Shown piece after piece: positions 11,685 through 21,871 of a DNA stretch of 57,085 bases; within the stretch, counting starts at the first letter, position 1, and each line of letters begins with the position of its first letter. The notes below the pieces were generated by a model. The model did no database searches and was not told the origin of the DNA. It saw only the letters and a list, made by a program, of their open reading frames with translations. The DNA is from Rhizoclosmatium globosum. Lineage: Eukaryota > Chytridiomycota > Chytridiomycetes > Chytridiales > Chytriomycetaceae. The stretch covers positions 1 to 57,085 of the forward strand of contig MCGO01000231.1 of the NCBI GenBank assembly GCA_002104985.1, given 5' to 3'. A program made the position numbers and the translations under genes.

Positions 11685-14125
11685 TTATTTCTTGGCAACC
11701 TTTCTCACAAGCTGTGCCAACGAGCTGGGTGGAGAGGCAATTTGCAAGAATGGATGCTGAGGGGGAATTCGTTAGCCATTAATGTTAACTATGGTTGCCA
11801 AACTTACATGTACAAGGTCATCCGATGAAGCACGCTTAGTTACGTCCACTTCCAAACAGTTGCCCAAAAAGTCTTTGAAGACTGAGCTGACAGTTTCAGG
11901 ATGCTTCAAAGTTGGTGTTCCGTTGGTTGCAATCAGGTACAACGCCTTCAAAGGATCCTCGTCCAAATATGGTGGCTCTCCCTCAATGCATTCAATTGCC
12001 ATGATTCCGAGAGACCAAACGTCAACCTTGGCTCCGTAATCCTTTTGCTTCACGACTTCTGGCGCCATCCAGTATGGCGTACCAACCATTGTGGCACGAC
12101 GATGCCTGTCAGACGAGAGTTTGGCACTGAAACCGAAATCTGTCAACTTGACTTGTCCCTCAGCGCTCAACAAAATATTATCACTCTTGATGTCACGGTG
12201 AATAATTTGTCGGTGGTGCAAATGCTGCAATCCCTTCAAAGTCTCGAAACAAACCGCAGCAATATGGGCTTCAGTAAGGGGGCTGTTGTCGATGATATCG
12301 GTCAATTTACCGCCCTCCATGTATTCCAGCACAAGCCAAAGATCGTCTCGAACAAGGAAAGAGTCGAGGTAGCTGACGACATTAGGATGACGAAGCTCCT
12401 TCATAAATCGGATTTCGTTGACGAGAAGTTCTTTTCTTGGTTGCTTCTTCAGATTCATTTGTTTGATAGCCACGAGAGGTGGGGAGGTCAGAGTAGATAC
12501 TGGACGAGCGAGATAGACTTTTCCAGATGCACCTTCACCAAGCTGTTTAACTCGTTGGTACAAAACAGTTGGGTCTCCAACTGAAACAATTTCGCCTAAA
12601 GGATTATTAGACTCAGATCCAATAAACCCGTAAACCCAACAAAACTTACGGAGCTTTTCGGCAAGTTGGGCATCAGTCATAGTTGAAGATCGCTTCGCCT
12701 TCTTTTGAACCATTTGACCTTCTGTGGCTGGGGCAACGGCCAATTTTCCAGGGATTGGGGCAACTGGCGCATTAGGTCGTCCATCCTGAACAGATTTAGG
12801 GGCGAATGGTTTTCGTTCATCAACAACCTTTCTTGCCGGTGGAGCAGGTACGACACGCTGACCCTGGTTCACCTAAATGCAATCTTCAGTACTATTGCCA
12901 AGCACAGCTATTATCACGCCACTCACTGGAGATTTAGAGTATTCCATTCGATCCCGTTCAAATCGTTCCAGTCTCTCTTTTTCTAGCTGGGCACGTTCCG
13001 CCCTTCGTCTGTCGGCAGCGCTATCTCGGCTTAAGCTTCCTTCGCTGATCGTATCCAGCCGGTCATTCAACTGAAGCTTTCCGAGAGAAAGACCACTGAC
13101 AGAGTCTCCATAGTAACGCTCAGCAGCAGGGGCAGCCGATGGACTGTCAGGTAAGACACTGCTCTGCAAGTTCTCTGTGTAAAATTCAAGAACGTCCAAA
13201 ACTGCTTGAGGGTTCTTTGAAATTTCGTCTTTTGAAAGGTTGGATGCTTCAAGGAGAGATTTCCATTCTTTTGGCAGGCCCTGTAATAGATGGGTTAACC
13301 CTAAATTGGGTGCACAGCCAAGAGAGAAGATCGACATACAGTGAATGCTCCGCTGGACAAATCAAATCCGACATGTACTTGATGGACAAAGTTCGTGGGG
13401 TTGCTGATATTGATGAGAGGGGATCGCTGATTTGTTAAGCAATGTGTTAGATACAGACTGCTTTTGGAGACATATTTGAGAGTAGGGAAGGCTTCCATCC
13501 ACCAGCGATACATTGATTGAAAACCGTCATAATGCAGCCAGCTTTGAGGTTGGGTGTCGTTTGACCAAATGCCAATTGTAAGTCCGTCCTTCCAAGACTT
13601 ATTCAAGCTCCAACACACCGACACACCCAAACATGCCTCCTCCGATCCACGATTCAGCTTAAATCAGGGCATACTTCACACTAGTGATCCATTCGAATGC
13701 AGTCTCCCCCATCCACCCCCTACAAGCCTCAACAACGCACAAAGCAGCCACCAATAACAAGATTCAGTCCGTTGTACCTGATAGATCTCGTCCATCCAAG
13801 AGTACAGTTCTTCATCGCTCTTGCACGACATGAAGTAAGACTTGTCCTTAGTGACGATTTCCATGCAGTAAGGCTTCAGTTCGGTACGCTGGACCTGTTC
13901 GACCTCGTTCAAGAAGATGATCAGGGTCGGCTGTTTTGAGTCCTGGATCAAGTGACGAACGAGTGAGCACAGAAAGAAAGAAAGAAAGTAAGGCACCTCG
14001 CTGCGATGAACAGTCAGCGACTCCTGGCGAAGGAACAAGTAGCGCTTGCTCCACATCCAGGCCCGAAGTCCTTCTTCTTTGACCGAGGCGGGGCCCTGTT
14101 TGACAATGTGCGCGGTGCTCATCAT
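11685..14125 (-). CDS. CLA4: Cla4-type p21-activated protein kinase (PH-CRIB-kinase)
   Basis: A Ser/Thr kinase acting downstream of Cdc42/Rac in polarity, septins and cytokinesis. Domain order is PH ([20 protein letters not shown] to YSWMDEIYQ), CRIB ([16 protein letters not shown], then SGAFTGLPKEWK), a charged and proline-rich linker, and the kinase. The kinase has the glycine loop GEGASGKVY, the VAIKQ lysine, [17 protein letters not shown], the activation-segment [13 protein letters not shown] and a STE20-type C-lobe. PH plus CRIB distinguishes Cla4/Skm1 from Ste20. At least seven exons. The last junction joins DDLVH to HPFLQIA and the product ends RKVAKK. The intron between PH and CRIB (13438-13779) is unusually long for this locus. 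ATGs at 14125 and 14122 are equivalent start candidates. The 5' leader has a GGTT repeat. Confidence 0.9.
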
Positions 14126-14434
14126 GGCTGAATGCAAAGGTGGTGATTGGTTGGTTGGTTGGTTGGTGTTTGGTGGTTGGTGGTGGTTGGCTGATGAGAA
14201 CTTGTTTTTGGGCCTCCGAAACAGTTGCAAACTCTGAAACACGCTACTTCCCCTTCCCTTTCTCCCTTGCTTTTATTAATGCCTGCTCTTTAAACTGGCA
14301 TTACTGGAAAAGGCATCATCAAGAAGTCTGTTTAACTGTCTCTGTCACGTGACTTGCCACCCTCCAGCCTGAAAAAAGATTGACCTTTCTTTCCTCCAAC
14401 CAGCCAAACCGTCAATCCCTTTCACTTCCACAAA
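14126..14434. promoter_or_regulatory. Divergent CLA4/synaptobrevin promoter with GGTT-type repeat
   Basis: This 309-bp region separates two opposed starts. Next to CLA4 it carries GGTTGGTTGGTTGGT (about 14145-14165) followed by GGTGG variants up to 14190, an imperfect microsatellite in the presumed CLA4 5' leader. Promoter function is inferred from position. Confidence 0.4.
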
Positions 14435-15046
14435 ATGCCTTCTGCCCCTGCTGCAAGTCCTACTTCTGGAGGAGGCAACAAAGCTGCCAGCGTTCAAAAT
14501 CAGGTGTGTTTGTGTGTTGCAACAGTAGAGATTCTTTTGTTTGGAAGGAGGCCACGAGGAAGTTTGTATGGAGTTGATTCCTCGACGCGGAAAGCACCAT
14601 AATCTCACAGTTCAACGGGAATCGAGATGTAGAACTAAAGAAAGGATTGGAGAATCTATGTAACCTACCCAACAGCAGGCCTAAAAATATTCCATTCTTT
14701 TACGATATAGGTCAATGAAGTCATTGGCATGATGCACAACAACATTGAAAAGGTTATGGCGCGTGGAGAAAAGCTGGAATCTCTTCAAAACAAGACAGAC
14801 GATTTACAACAAGGGGCCCTTCAGTTCAAAAAGGGTGCCAACAAAGTGCGTGGGCAAATGTGGTGGAAGGTAAATGAAAAAGCATTTTGACAGGTGGCAT
14901 CCGATTGAAACTAACTTGATTCTTACAAAAACCGAAAGGACCTGAAAATGAAAATGATCATTGCCGCTATCGTTATCATCATTATTATCATTATTGTGGT
15001 TCCTCTTGTAACAACCATGAAGTCAGCAGCTCCAGGCGGTCACTGA
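14435..15046 (+). CDS. Synaptobrevin/VAMP-family R-SNARE
   Basis: A vesicle R-SNARE that pairs with Q-SNAREs for membrane fusion. The product is about 103 residues: a short N-terminus (MPSAPAASPTSGGGNK), the SNARE helix VNEVIGMMHNNIEKVMARGE...LQQGALQFKKGANKVR with the zero-layer arginine in VMARGEK, the WWK membrane-proximal motif, and a single C-terminal anchor very rich in isoleucine (MIIAAIVIIIIIIIIVV). Three exons: intron 1 (14504-14710) is 207 nt and intron 2 lies directly after WWK, ending ACCGAAAG before DLKMKM. It is of the short type (yeast Snc1/2, animal VAMP2), without a longin domain. It is probably the secretory or endocytic R-SNARE. Confidence 0.9.
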
Positions 15047-15152
15047 ACATCGTACATATAGTATCATTAAAAAAATAGAATTAACCATGTTTTTCAATTC
15101 AATTTGTTTAAAATAAAACCGTGTATGAAGATTGTAAGAACGATTCGCCCAT

Positions 15153-17620
15153 TCAGTGGCGTGTTGCCTGCTTCGCCCGACCCATAAACATTCCAGTTTT
15201 CGCGTTACGCATTGTCCAGACTCCAGGATTCTTGAAAGCCAATCTCAAATGAGTTGGAATCTCGTCATATGATTGGTACTCCTCGACAGTATCCTTTTCC
15301 TTGTTTGCCGTTTCACTCACAACCCATTCACCATCACTTCCTTTCACCAACTTGCTCCAACCTTTGGCACTGTTGTTTTTAATCGCAGGCTTGCTGTCTT
15401 TCTTGATGAGAGACTCGAGCGATTCCCATTGCTCGCTCCAGAAGTCCGTCTTGTATGGTGTCTCGTAGTCTTCAGGAGTAAGAGAGTTTGGTGGGTGGAA
15501 CCAATAGTTGAGGGCAACATGTGGTCCGACTTTGGAAGAAGTTGGGCCACTTCGAACTTCATGGAACCAAGCTGATTATTTGAACATTAGCGACAGTAGA
15601 ATTCAACTGCAAACGTCTCACATGCTGGGATATACAACATTTCTCCTTCCTTGATTTCGAAAGTTGTCTTGACAACGTTAGCCAGCTCAGGGTAAGTTTC
15701 AGTAAGTTGAGCTGAATGCAACAAGCCAGAGTCGATTTTAGAGAAGCTAGCGGGAGGTTCATCAATATCATCTTCTCCTTCGTCAGGAACGTAGTCATCC
15801 TATGCAGAAGCGTTTAATAAAGTACAGGACAAGGAACACGTGTAAAACTCAACTCGTTCTGGATCATCCATTTCTTCATCCTCATCGTCGTCACCATCAT
15901 CCTTTGGAGCTTCAATGAAGACATCTTCATCCTCTTCTTCGTCATCATCTTCATCGTCATCATCATCGTTGTAAATGGCCGCTGAAAGAAAGTTAGCGTT
16001 TGTTAAGTGATTATATTTAAGTATAGGAGAACCAACCTTCCTCCTCCTCTTCTTCAGCCAAATCGAGCTCTTGCTTTGATTCAACGACATCTTTTCTCAA
16101 CGCTGAATGAGGAATAATGAGTCAAATACAAGGCCTCAAGTGCATACTTACCGTCCAAATCAACATCCTCCGCACCTTCCATTTTTGCCTTCACACCATC
16201 TCTCAAAGCTTTGGCGGCAACTTTGTAACGCCATCTCGCAACGTCAGCTGCGTAACTACCATCACTTCCAATCGCCCAATCGTAACTAATCAATCCATTC
16301 TCGTGAACGACCTGCAAGTCAGCATCACCGTACAAGTCCAGCTTCGGAGCAGCAGAAGGTGCGATCAAGGTTACGCGTTTAGTACCTTGAAGCAGAATGT
16401 AAAGGTTGTCGGCGTAGTCGTGATGGAGCCCAGAAGAAACACCTTCTGGTGGAGCGGCACCCATCCAGAGGTTGAGTTGTTGAGGAACAAGAGTTGGAAT
16501 GAGCTCTATTTTCCAGAGATGTGAGAACTTGGCAGGGAAGAGTGAGTTTTTACATACTTGGACGCAAGGGAATATCGTTGATAAGACGAGGGAGAGGGGC
16601 TTTCACAAAGTTTTCAAAATCAGCCTGTTGAGATTAGCTTGGTTAATAATTGTATTAACAGCAGTTGTGACTGTACCAGCAAGTTTTCGTTGTTATCATC
16701 AACCAAGGGGTCGTAATCTGCAACGAACGCCATTAATCGATTATTAATATTGACATGATAGTAATGGTACGCCTACCAATGTCTTCTAATTCGTCCTCAG
16801 CATCATCTCGAAGCTCTTCTTCGTCATTATCGTCTTCACCCTCTTCGTCATCATCCTCAGTTTCCATTTTATCGTCATCTTCATCGTCATCGTCCTCTTC
16901 ATCTTCGTCGTGATGATGATGATGATGGTGACCATGACCGTCACCGTGATCATGGTCACAACAACCGTCCCCATTATCATGCTCATCTTCTTCTTGATCA
17001 TCCACAATTTCTTCATCGTCATTGTTGAGGTACTGGGTGCTCAGGTACACAGTCGTATCTTCTTGTTTCATTGCAGACACAAAGTCGCCCAACTGGACGA
17101 TACGGCGGGCTTTACCGGTACCAAACGAGCCACCAGACTCACGAGACTCAATTTCGACAGTCTAATACGAGATGGCACGCGAATGCAGGGACTTAGTTTG
17201 CACAGCCAAGCACAGCGATCAAACGTGGAAAGCTGCCCTCACCTCCTTCTCGCCAACCTTGCTCACCAGCGCGTCAATGCCCTTCCAGACATCCTTTGAA
17301 TTGAACGAAGCAAAGACAGACGAGGCCGGAAAGATGCTCCCGGTAACAATCACGGGTGTTCGCGTTGCAACAAACTTGTCCCAGAAGAGCTTTGGATCGA
17401 TCGAGGCCGACACGCGCTGTGGCGTCCAGGCAGCCGAGGGTGCGAATCCAGCGTATCTGACTTGGGGCTTTGGCTGGACCTCCTCGTCTTCGAAGTAGTC
17501 CTTGTTCTCAAAGTCTTCTTCCACCTCGACTTCCTGTGGGGGAACGTACTTGGGCTCCTCAGGAATCTTTTCTTCCTTCTTTTCCTTGTTCTCCTTGCTC
17601 TGCTTGTTCTTCTTGCCCAT
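15153..17620 (-). CDS. JmjC/cupin-8 domain Fe(II) oxygenase with acidic His-rich insert
   Basis: Predicted 2-oxoglutarate/Fe(II)-dependent hydroxylase or demethylase. The iron triad is visible: HHD in SSGLHHDYADNLYILLQG and the distal His in AWFHEVRS. Supporting JmjC features are LNLWMGAAPP and GTKRVTLIAPS. The N-terminus MGKKNKQSKENKEKKEEK is basic. About eight exons join in frame. Two acidic inserts interrupt the domain. One contains CCDHDHGDGHGHHHHHHH followed by a long Asp/Glu run (about 16800-16990). The other is an Asp/Glu tract at 15850-15975. The C-terminus ends FMGRAKQATRH. The substrate cannot be told from sequence. The gene is divergent from the UBXN11-like gene, with only 91 bp between starts. 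Confidence 0.8.
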
Positions 17621-17711
17621 CGCGTTTGTGTTATACTTTGAAAGCGCAAAAAACAAAAACGTGTGTGACCCATCACTGCTGAGGCAACCAATCACATTCA
17701 AGAACCAAAAC
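17621..17711. promoter_or_regulatory. Compact 91-bp divergent promoter, JmjC gene / UBXN11-like gene
   Basis: Only 91 bp separate the two opposed start codons when the short first exon of the UBXN11-like gene (17712) is used. The interval must contain both 5' leaders and core promoters. No clear TATA box is visible. Confidence 0.45.
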
Positions 17712-19267
17712 ATGCACAAAACTCTCCTTCCTCCTCTTACAGCAAAAGGAAAAGATCAGCCAAAGCAGAAACCAGTAACTCCACAAAACAAGTGGGGTTT
17801 TATCCTGTTTCGCTGACATTCTAACTTCTAAACCTTAAATCACGTTAGGAATGATCCCTCGAATACACCAACCGACATAGCTCAACTAAATATGCGTCTT
17901 ATTCTGCTCGAACAATTCTGTCAAGAGCTCAAAGAGGAGCTGCGAAAGAAGGACAAAGCACACAAGACTCTATCCTCTACGGTATGTTACGCGATGCGAT
18001 TATGTACATAAGACAGCTCTTGTGTACTTAGCAATCTTAATTATAGGTCGAGGCGCTGGAATTTAGACTCGAGTTTCTTCACACCAAGTTATCAACAACG
18101 AGACCTGATTCATCTGACACGTTCATATCGTCTACAACAACTGCAACAACTACGGAAGTTTATTTGCCGGACCATGGATACAATCAGCAAAGCATCCATA
18201 CCCCCTGCTCCAAATTTCCTTACGATATGCAGCTCTTCAATCAACGCATCAAAGAGCTCAACCATATTGCCGGCGAAGGTGTAGCAGTCATTAAAGTTGT
18301 GGATGGTACTTCAAGACTAAAGACTCCCGAAAAACTTGTTCTATCAGTTTATTCCAATGGTATCATTCTTCAAAACGGCCAACTTCGCCCCCATAATGAC
18401 CCATCAGTAAAATTATTCATGCGAGATATTTTGGATGGATACTTTCCCTATGAGTTAAAGGATCTATATCCTGATGGAGTTCCTTTTGAAGTCCGAGATT
18501 GTCATGATGAAGAATATCAGGGATGGAAAAGAGCCAAGTATATCCCTTTCGGCGGTCAAGGAATGTCATTAATTGTTTCCTCAACCGAAAACGCCAATGA
18601 TAAGGTCTACGAACCTGAACCAAATAAGCCCATGACTGAAGCTACACCCAAGAGTTCTGATGAACGACATTCCATCTCGCAACCGCCACACAATCCAGAA
18701 CCACCATCTAAGTCAACCTCGCAGCATTCCACGCGAAGAAGAACGTTGACTCCAAAGTCAGTTTCGACAGCCAGTAAATCTCCAATATCAACAGGATCAT
18801 TGCCTGAAAAACCACATACGATACACGCCGCATTTAATACGGGAGAGATTTTGCGAATATACTCCTTTCCTACCATATTGATGAAACCTGTGTACCTTAT
18901 TGCTTCCAACCCAAGTGAAACAAAGTTGGAAATTCAAACATCGACCTCAAATATGCAAAATACCATTCAACTCAAAATAACAAGCTTCTGTAACTTTGAG
19001 TTTGGTACCACAACCTTGATTCTGACCCTTCCTCAATCTTGGACAGTGTTGCAATGCCTTTTAGCATTGAACTCTTATTTGTCAACGAGTGGGATACTAA
19101 AGTGGAAATTGGTGGTTTTCCTTGGATTCTCGAATCAAAATACCTTATATTCCACTCAGACATTTACATCAAACTCGATATCGGACCCACCCCGTGATCT
19201 TGCCTTGTCTGTATCAATCAAAGAGTGGGGAATGCGAGTTGCATCACATTTGGTAAACTTCAAATAA
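17712..19267 (+). CDS. UBXN11: SEP/UBX-domain protein, UBXN11-like
   Basis: UBX proteins recruit the p97/Cdc48 ATPase; animal UBXN11 (Socius) also binds Rnd GTPases. Exon 1 (MHKTLLPPLTAKGKDQPKQK) is joined by a 57-nt intron ending CACGTTAG to NDPSNTPTDIAQLNM. This is followed by a short coiled coil (LLEQFCQELKEELRKKDKAH), another intron, and a long last exon. The SEP domain is clear: LSVYSNGIILQNGQLRP, then IRD-like LFMRDILDGYFPYELKDLY and PDGVPFEVRD. A Ser/Pro/Thr linker follows, and then a C-terminal segment starting HAAFNTGEILRIY that probably forms the divergent UBX fold. The short first exon would be missed by a simple search and fits the frame exactly. Confidence 0.75.
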
Positions 19268-19323
19268 AAGAAATCAGCAAAAATTCAGGTTTTATAAGAT
19301 ACAAAAAAAATATCGCTAATAGC

Positions 19324-20155
19324 TCAAACAACGAGCTTCTCCTTCGTTTGACCAGGGTAAACACCCTCATACCTTTCAACCACTGCTTCCTCATTGTACG
19401 CAATCTCGTACATTTCACGAACAGTGTCATCGCGCAAAACGCGGTCAAAATAGGCCTTGGCCAATGGGAACTTAGTCTCGTCAATCTCAACTCTGTATGT
19501 CAAGAAACGAGTCACAATCGGGAAGTACATGGCGTCCGCGGCAGTGAAGGATCCGAAAAGCCAACCGTCGTCGTTGGGGAGTTGGGAGGCTTCAGCACGT
19601 GCGGTTTGCCAGATTGTGAGGATTCTGTGGATGTTGGCTGCTGTGGCGTCAGACCACTTTGGGGTTGGCGTGTACCGAGCACGTAAGTTGCAAGTCATGT
19701 CATTGCGGAGGTTGGAGAATCTGGATATTAGGTAATTTAGTGTTTGTTTACGCAAGGGTGTTGACAGTACCCTGAATGCATTTCTGCAGCAATAGTTCTC
19801 GCCTTGGCTCTTAGGAGCGCATCTTGAGGCCAGACCTGAACAGGGAACAAGTCTCCCAGCGTCTCAAGAATGGCCAATGAGTCTGGGATGATGACTGACT
19901 TTCCAGCCACCTCCATTTCCAAAGCTGGAAGAAGGGCAGTAGGGACCTTGGCCTTCACAGCTTCAGAGCCGATAAGGTTGTATGAGACGATCTTGATGGG
20001 AAGCTTGTGCTTGCGAATAAAGATGATTGGACGAAGGGACCAGGACGAGTAATTCTGGTGATTGCGTTTATTAAAGGAGTTTGATACAACCTCCAACGTA
20101 CCTGGTTGAAGGCAAGGAGAGTGTGGTTGCTGCCAAGGACTGGTGCGATGGTCAT
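19324..20155 (-). CDS. Glutathione S-transferase family protein
   Basis: Cytosolic GST fold. Three exons: MTIAPVLGSNHTLLAFNQ, then the thioredoxin-like N-domain (NYSSWSLRPIIFIRKHKLPI, with the SSWSLRP signature supplying the putative catalytic Ser, and the ESxAI-like IIPDSLAILETLGDLFP). The third exon is the helical C-domain (GWLFGSFTAADAMYFPIVTR). The family with SSWSLRP at the active site is widespread in bacteria and fungi; substrates are usually unknown. The product is about 228 residues, full length. A broken copy in the same orientation lies directly upstream (20421-21215). Confidence 0.88.
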
Positions 20156-20420
20156 TTTGGTGAAGTTTGTGCTGGAAGTTGTGGACAGGTAATCCGAAAC
20201 CGGAATCTTACGGAATTAAATAGCATTATCACTTTGATTGATTTCGAATCGCGACGTGTGATTTCCTGCACTTACACGTCAAGTTGACCTTTGTCAGGGT
20301 TGCTTCTCGATCAGCCTCATTTCAAGTATAACCTGAACGAGTTATATAGCAAAGTGCAAGGAGAAACACATAATTATTCTCTTTATTAATTGGAGATGAA
20401 TATCCCGTTTAATATCACTA

Positions 20421-21215
20421 TTATTGAATTAAATCCTGGTCTAAATTGGATGTGATCAACAAAAAGCTCATCCTTGCTTTACGTCGTCTTCGATTCCTCA
20501 TCAACTTCGCGGGCAATGTCGTCTCACAAAACGAGGTCAAAGTAGTCTTAATCAGTTGGAACTTAACGTCGTCAATCTCAACCGAATTCATGATAAAATG
20601 GAACTCAGTCTGGAAGTACATCGCATCCACGGCAGTGAAGGAGCCAAAAAGCCAGCCTTCGTCGTCTGGAAGTTCAGAATCTCCCTTCAGCGCGTGCAGT
20701 CTACCAGACTGTGTAGAATTCTGTTAATATTAGCAGTTGTGGCGCCTGATCATTTTGGAGCTCACGAATTATGAGCATCTAGGTTGGAGAATCTAAAATT
20801 CAGACAAGTGGATTCAGCGGCCACGGTTGGAATCTTAATACAAAAACATACTGGAATTCATTTCAGAAGCGACAGCTCTCACCTTGGCTCTCAAATGGAG
20901 ATCTTGAAGTCAGATTTGAATGGGAAACAAGTCTCCCAACGTCTCCAGAATAGCTAACGAGTCTGAAATGATGACCGACTTTCCCTCACGGTCTCAGCTC
21001 AGTACACAATGCAGGAAGAACTTGAATTTTGCGGCGTTTGAATTGTTTCGTTGTTGAGTGACAATCTTGATTTTAAGCTTGTGCTTTCGAATGAGCAAGA
21101 TTGGACGAAAGGACCAGGTTGTAGTGAAAGTGTCAGACAGGTTAAACTAGGTTTAGCTCTAATTGATTGAAGACAAGGAGAGTGCGGTTGCTTCCAAAGG
21201 CCAATACATCTTTCC
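20421..21215 (-). pseudogene. Tandem duplicate pseudogene of the adjacent glutathione S-transferase
   Basis: Nucleotide similarity to the intact GST is plain over the whole length. The strings ACAAGTCTCCCA, TTGGACGAA and GGACCAGG recur in the same order, and exon 3 still reads AMYFQ and VEIDDVKFQL against AMYFP and VEIDETKFPL. It is dead. The exon 1 donor GT is lost (AATCAATTAG instead of AACCAGGTAC). A base is inserted in exon 1, exon 2 is shifted, and exon 3 has many changes and truncation. The order exon 1, 2, 3 on the minus strand is kept, so it arose by DNA-level tandem duplication and not retroposition. Confidence 0.8.
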
Positions 21216-21622
21216 ATTTTCCGTGATTTCACTTATAGAATTGGCAACGTGTGGATAAGAGCATCATGCGATTGTGATGGGTGTATTCCATTCTATAATT
21301 TACTTGGCATCGGTAAGAAGGATATTCCACCCCTACTTTCGCATAAAGCATGGAAACAATTGATTATTTAAGAGTATTCTTTGGAAAATTCACTGAATCT
21401 CTTGCCTTGAATACGAAATAGAAGTCACTGAATATGAGTAAGTTAGTGTGATGCAATCACCAAAACCATTAATAGATATAATTCATACTAGTGATGGATC
21501 AGCTTCTAATTTTTCTTATTTCTTTTTTGTCTTATGTTGTTCCATCCACTTTTTCTTGTCCGAACACTTTTGTTGCAGGACAACGAGCCCCCAACCAAGT
21601 CCAATCCAATCGAATCGAATCG
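21216..21622. other. Intergenic region upstream of CDC45
   Basis: About 400 bp between the dead GST copy and the CDC45 start. It contains the pentamer repeat AATCC/AATCG just before the start (21603-21622). No gene or clear promoter motif was seen. Confidence 0.35.
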
Positions 21623-21831
21623 ATGGTGTTCACTTCGTCTGCGCAGCTCGGAGCCGCCTACGCCCGAATCAAGTCTTCTGCAGCAGCCCAGCCAAATGCA
21701 AACACAGTTCTGGTGATTGCGAGCCCGGACCCAGACGCCCTTTGTGCGTGCAAGATGATATCGGTTTGTTTCTTTAGAAAGAAGTATCCTGCCAACTCTG
21801 CTCTCTCTCTCTTTCTTTCTTTCTTTCGTTC

Positions 21832-21871
<40 letters not shown>

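Noticed and set aside
15850..16000. Asp/Glu codon repeats in the JmjC gene as a stand-alone repeat element
   Set aside because: They are in frame, flanked by introns and coding exons, and are better described as part of the protein.
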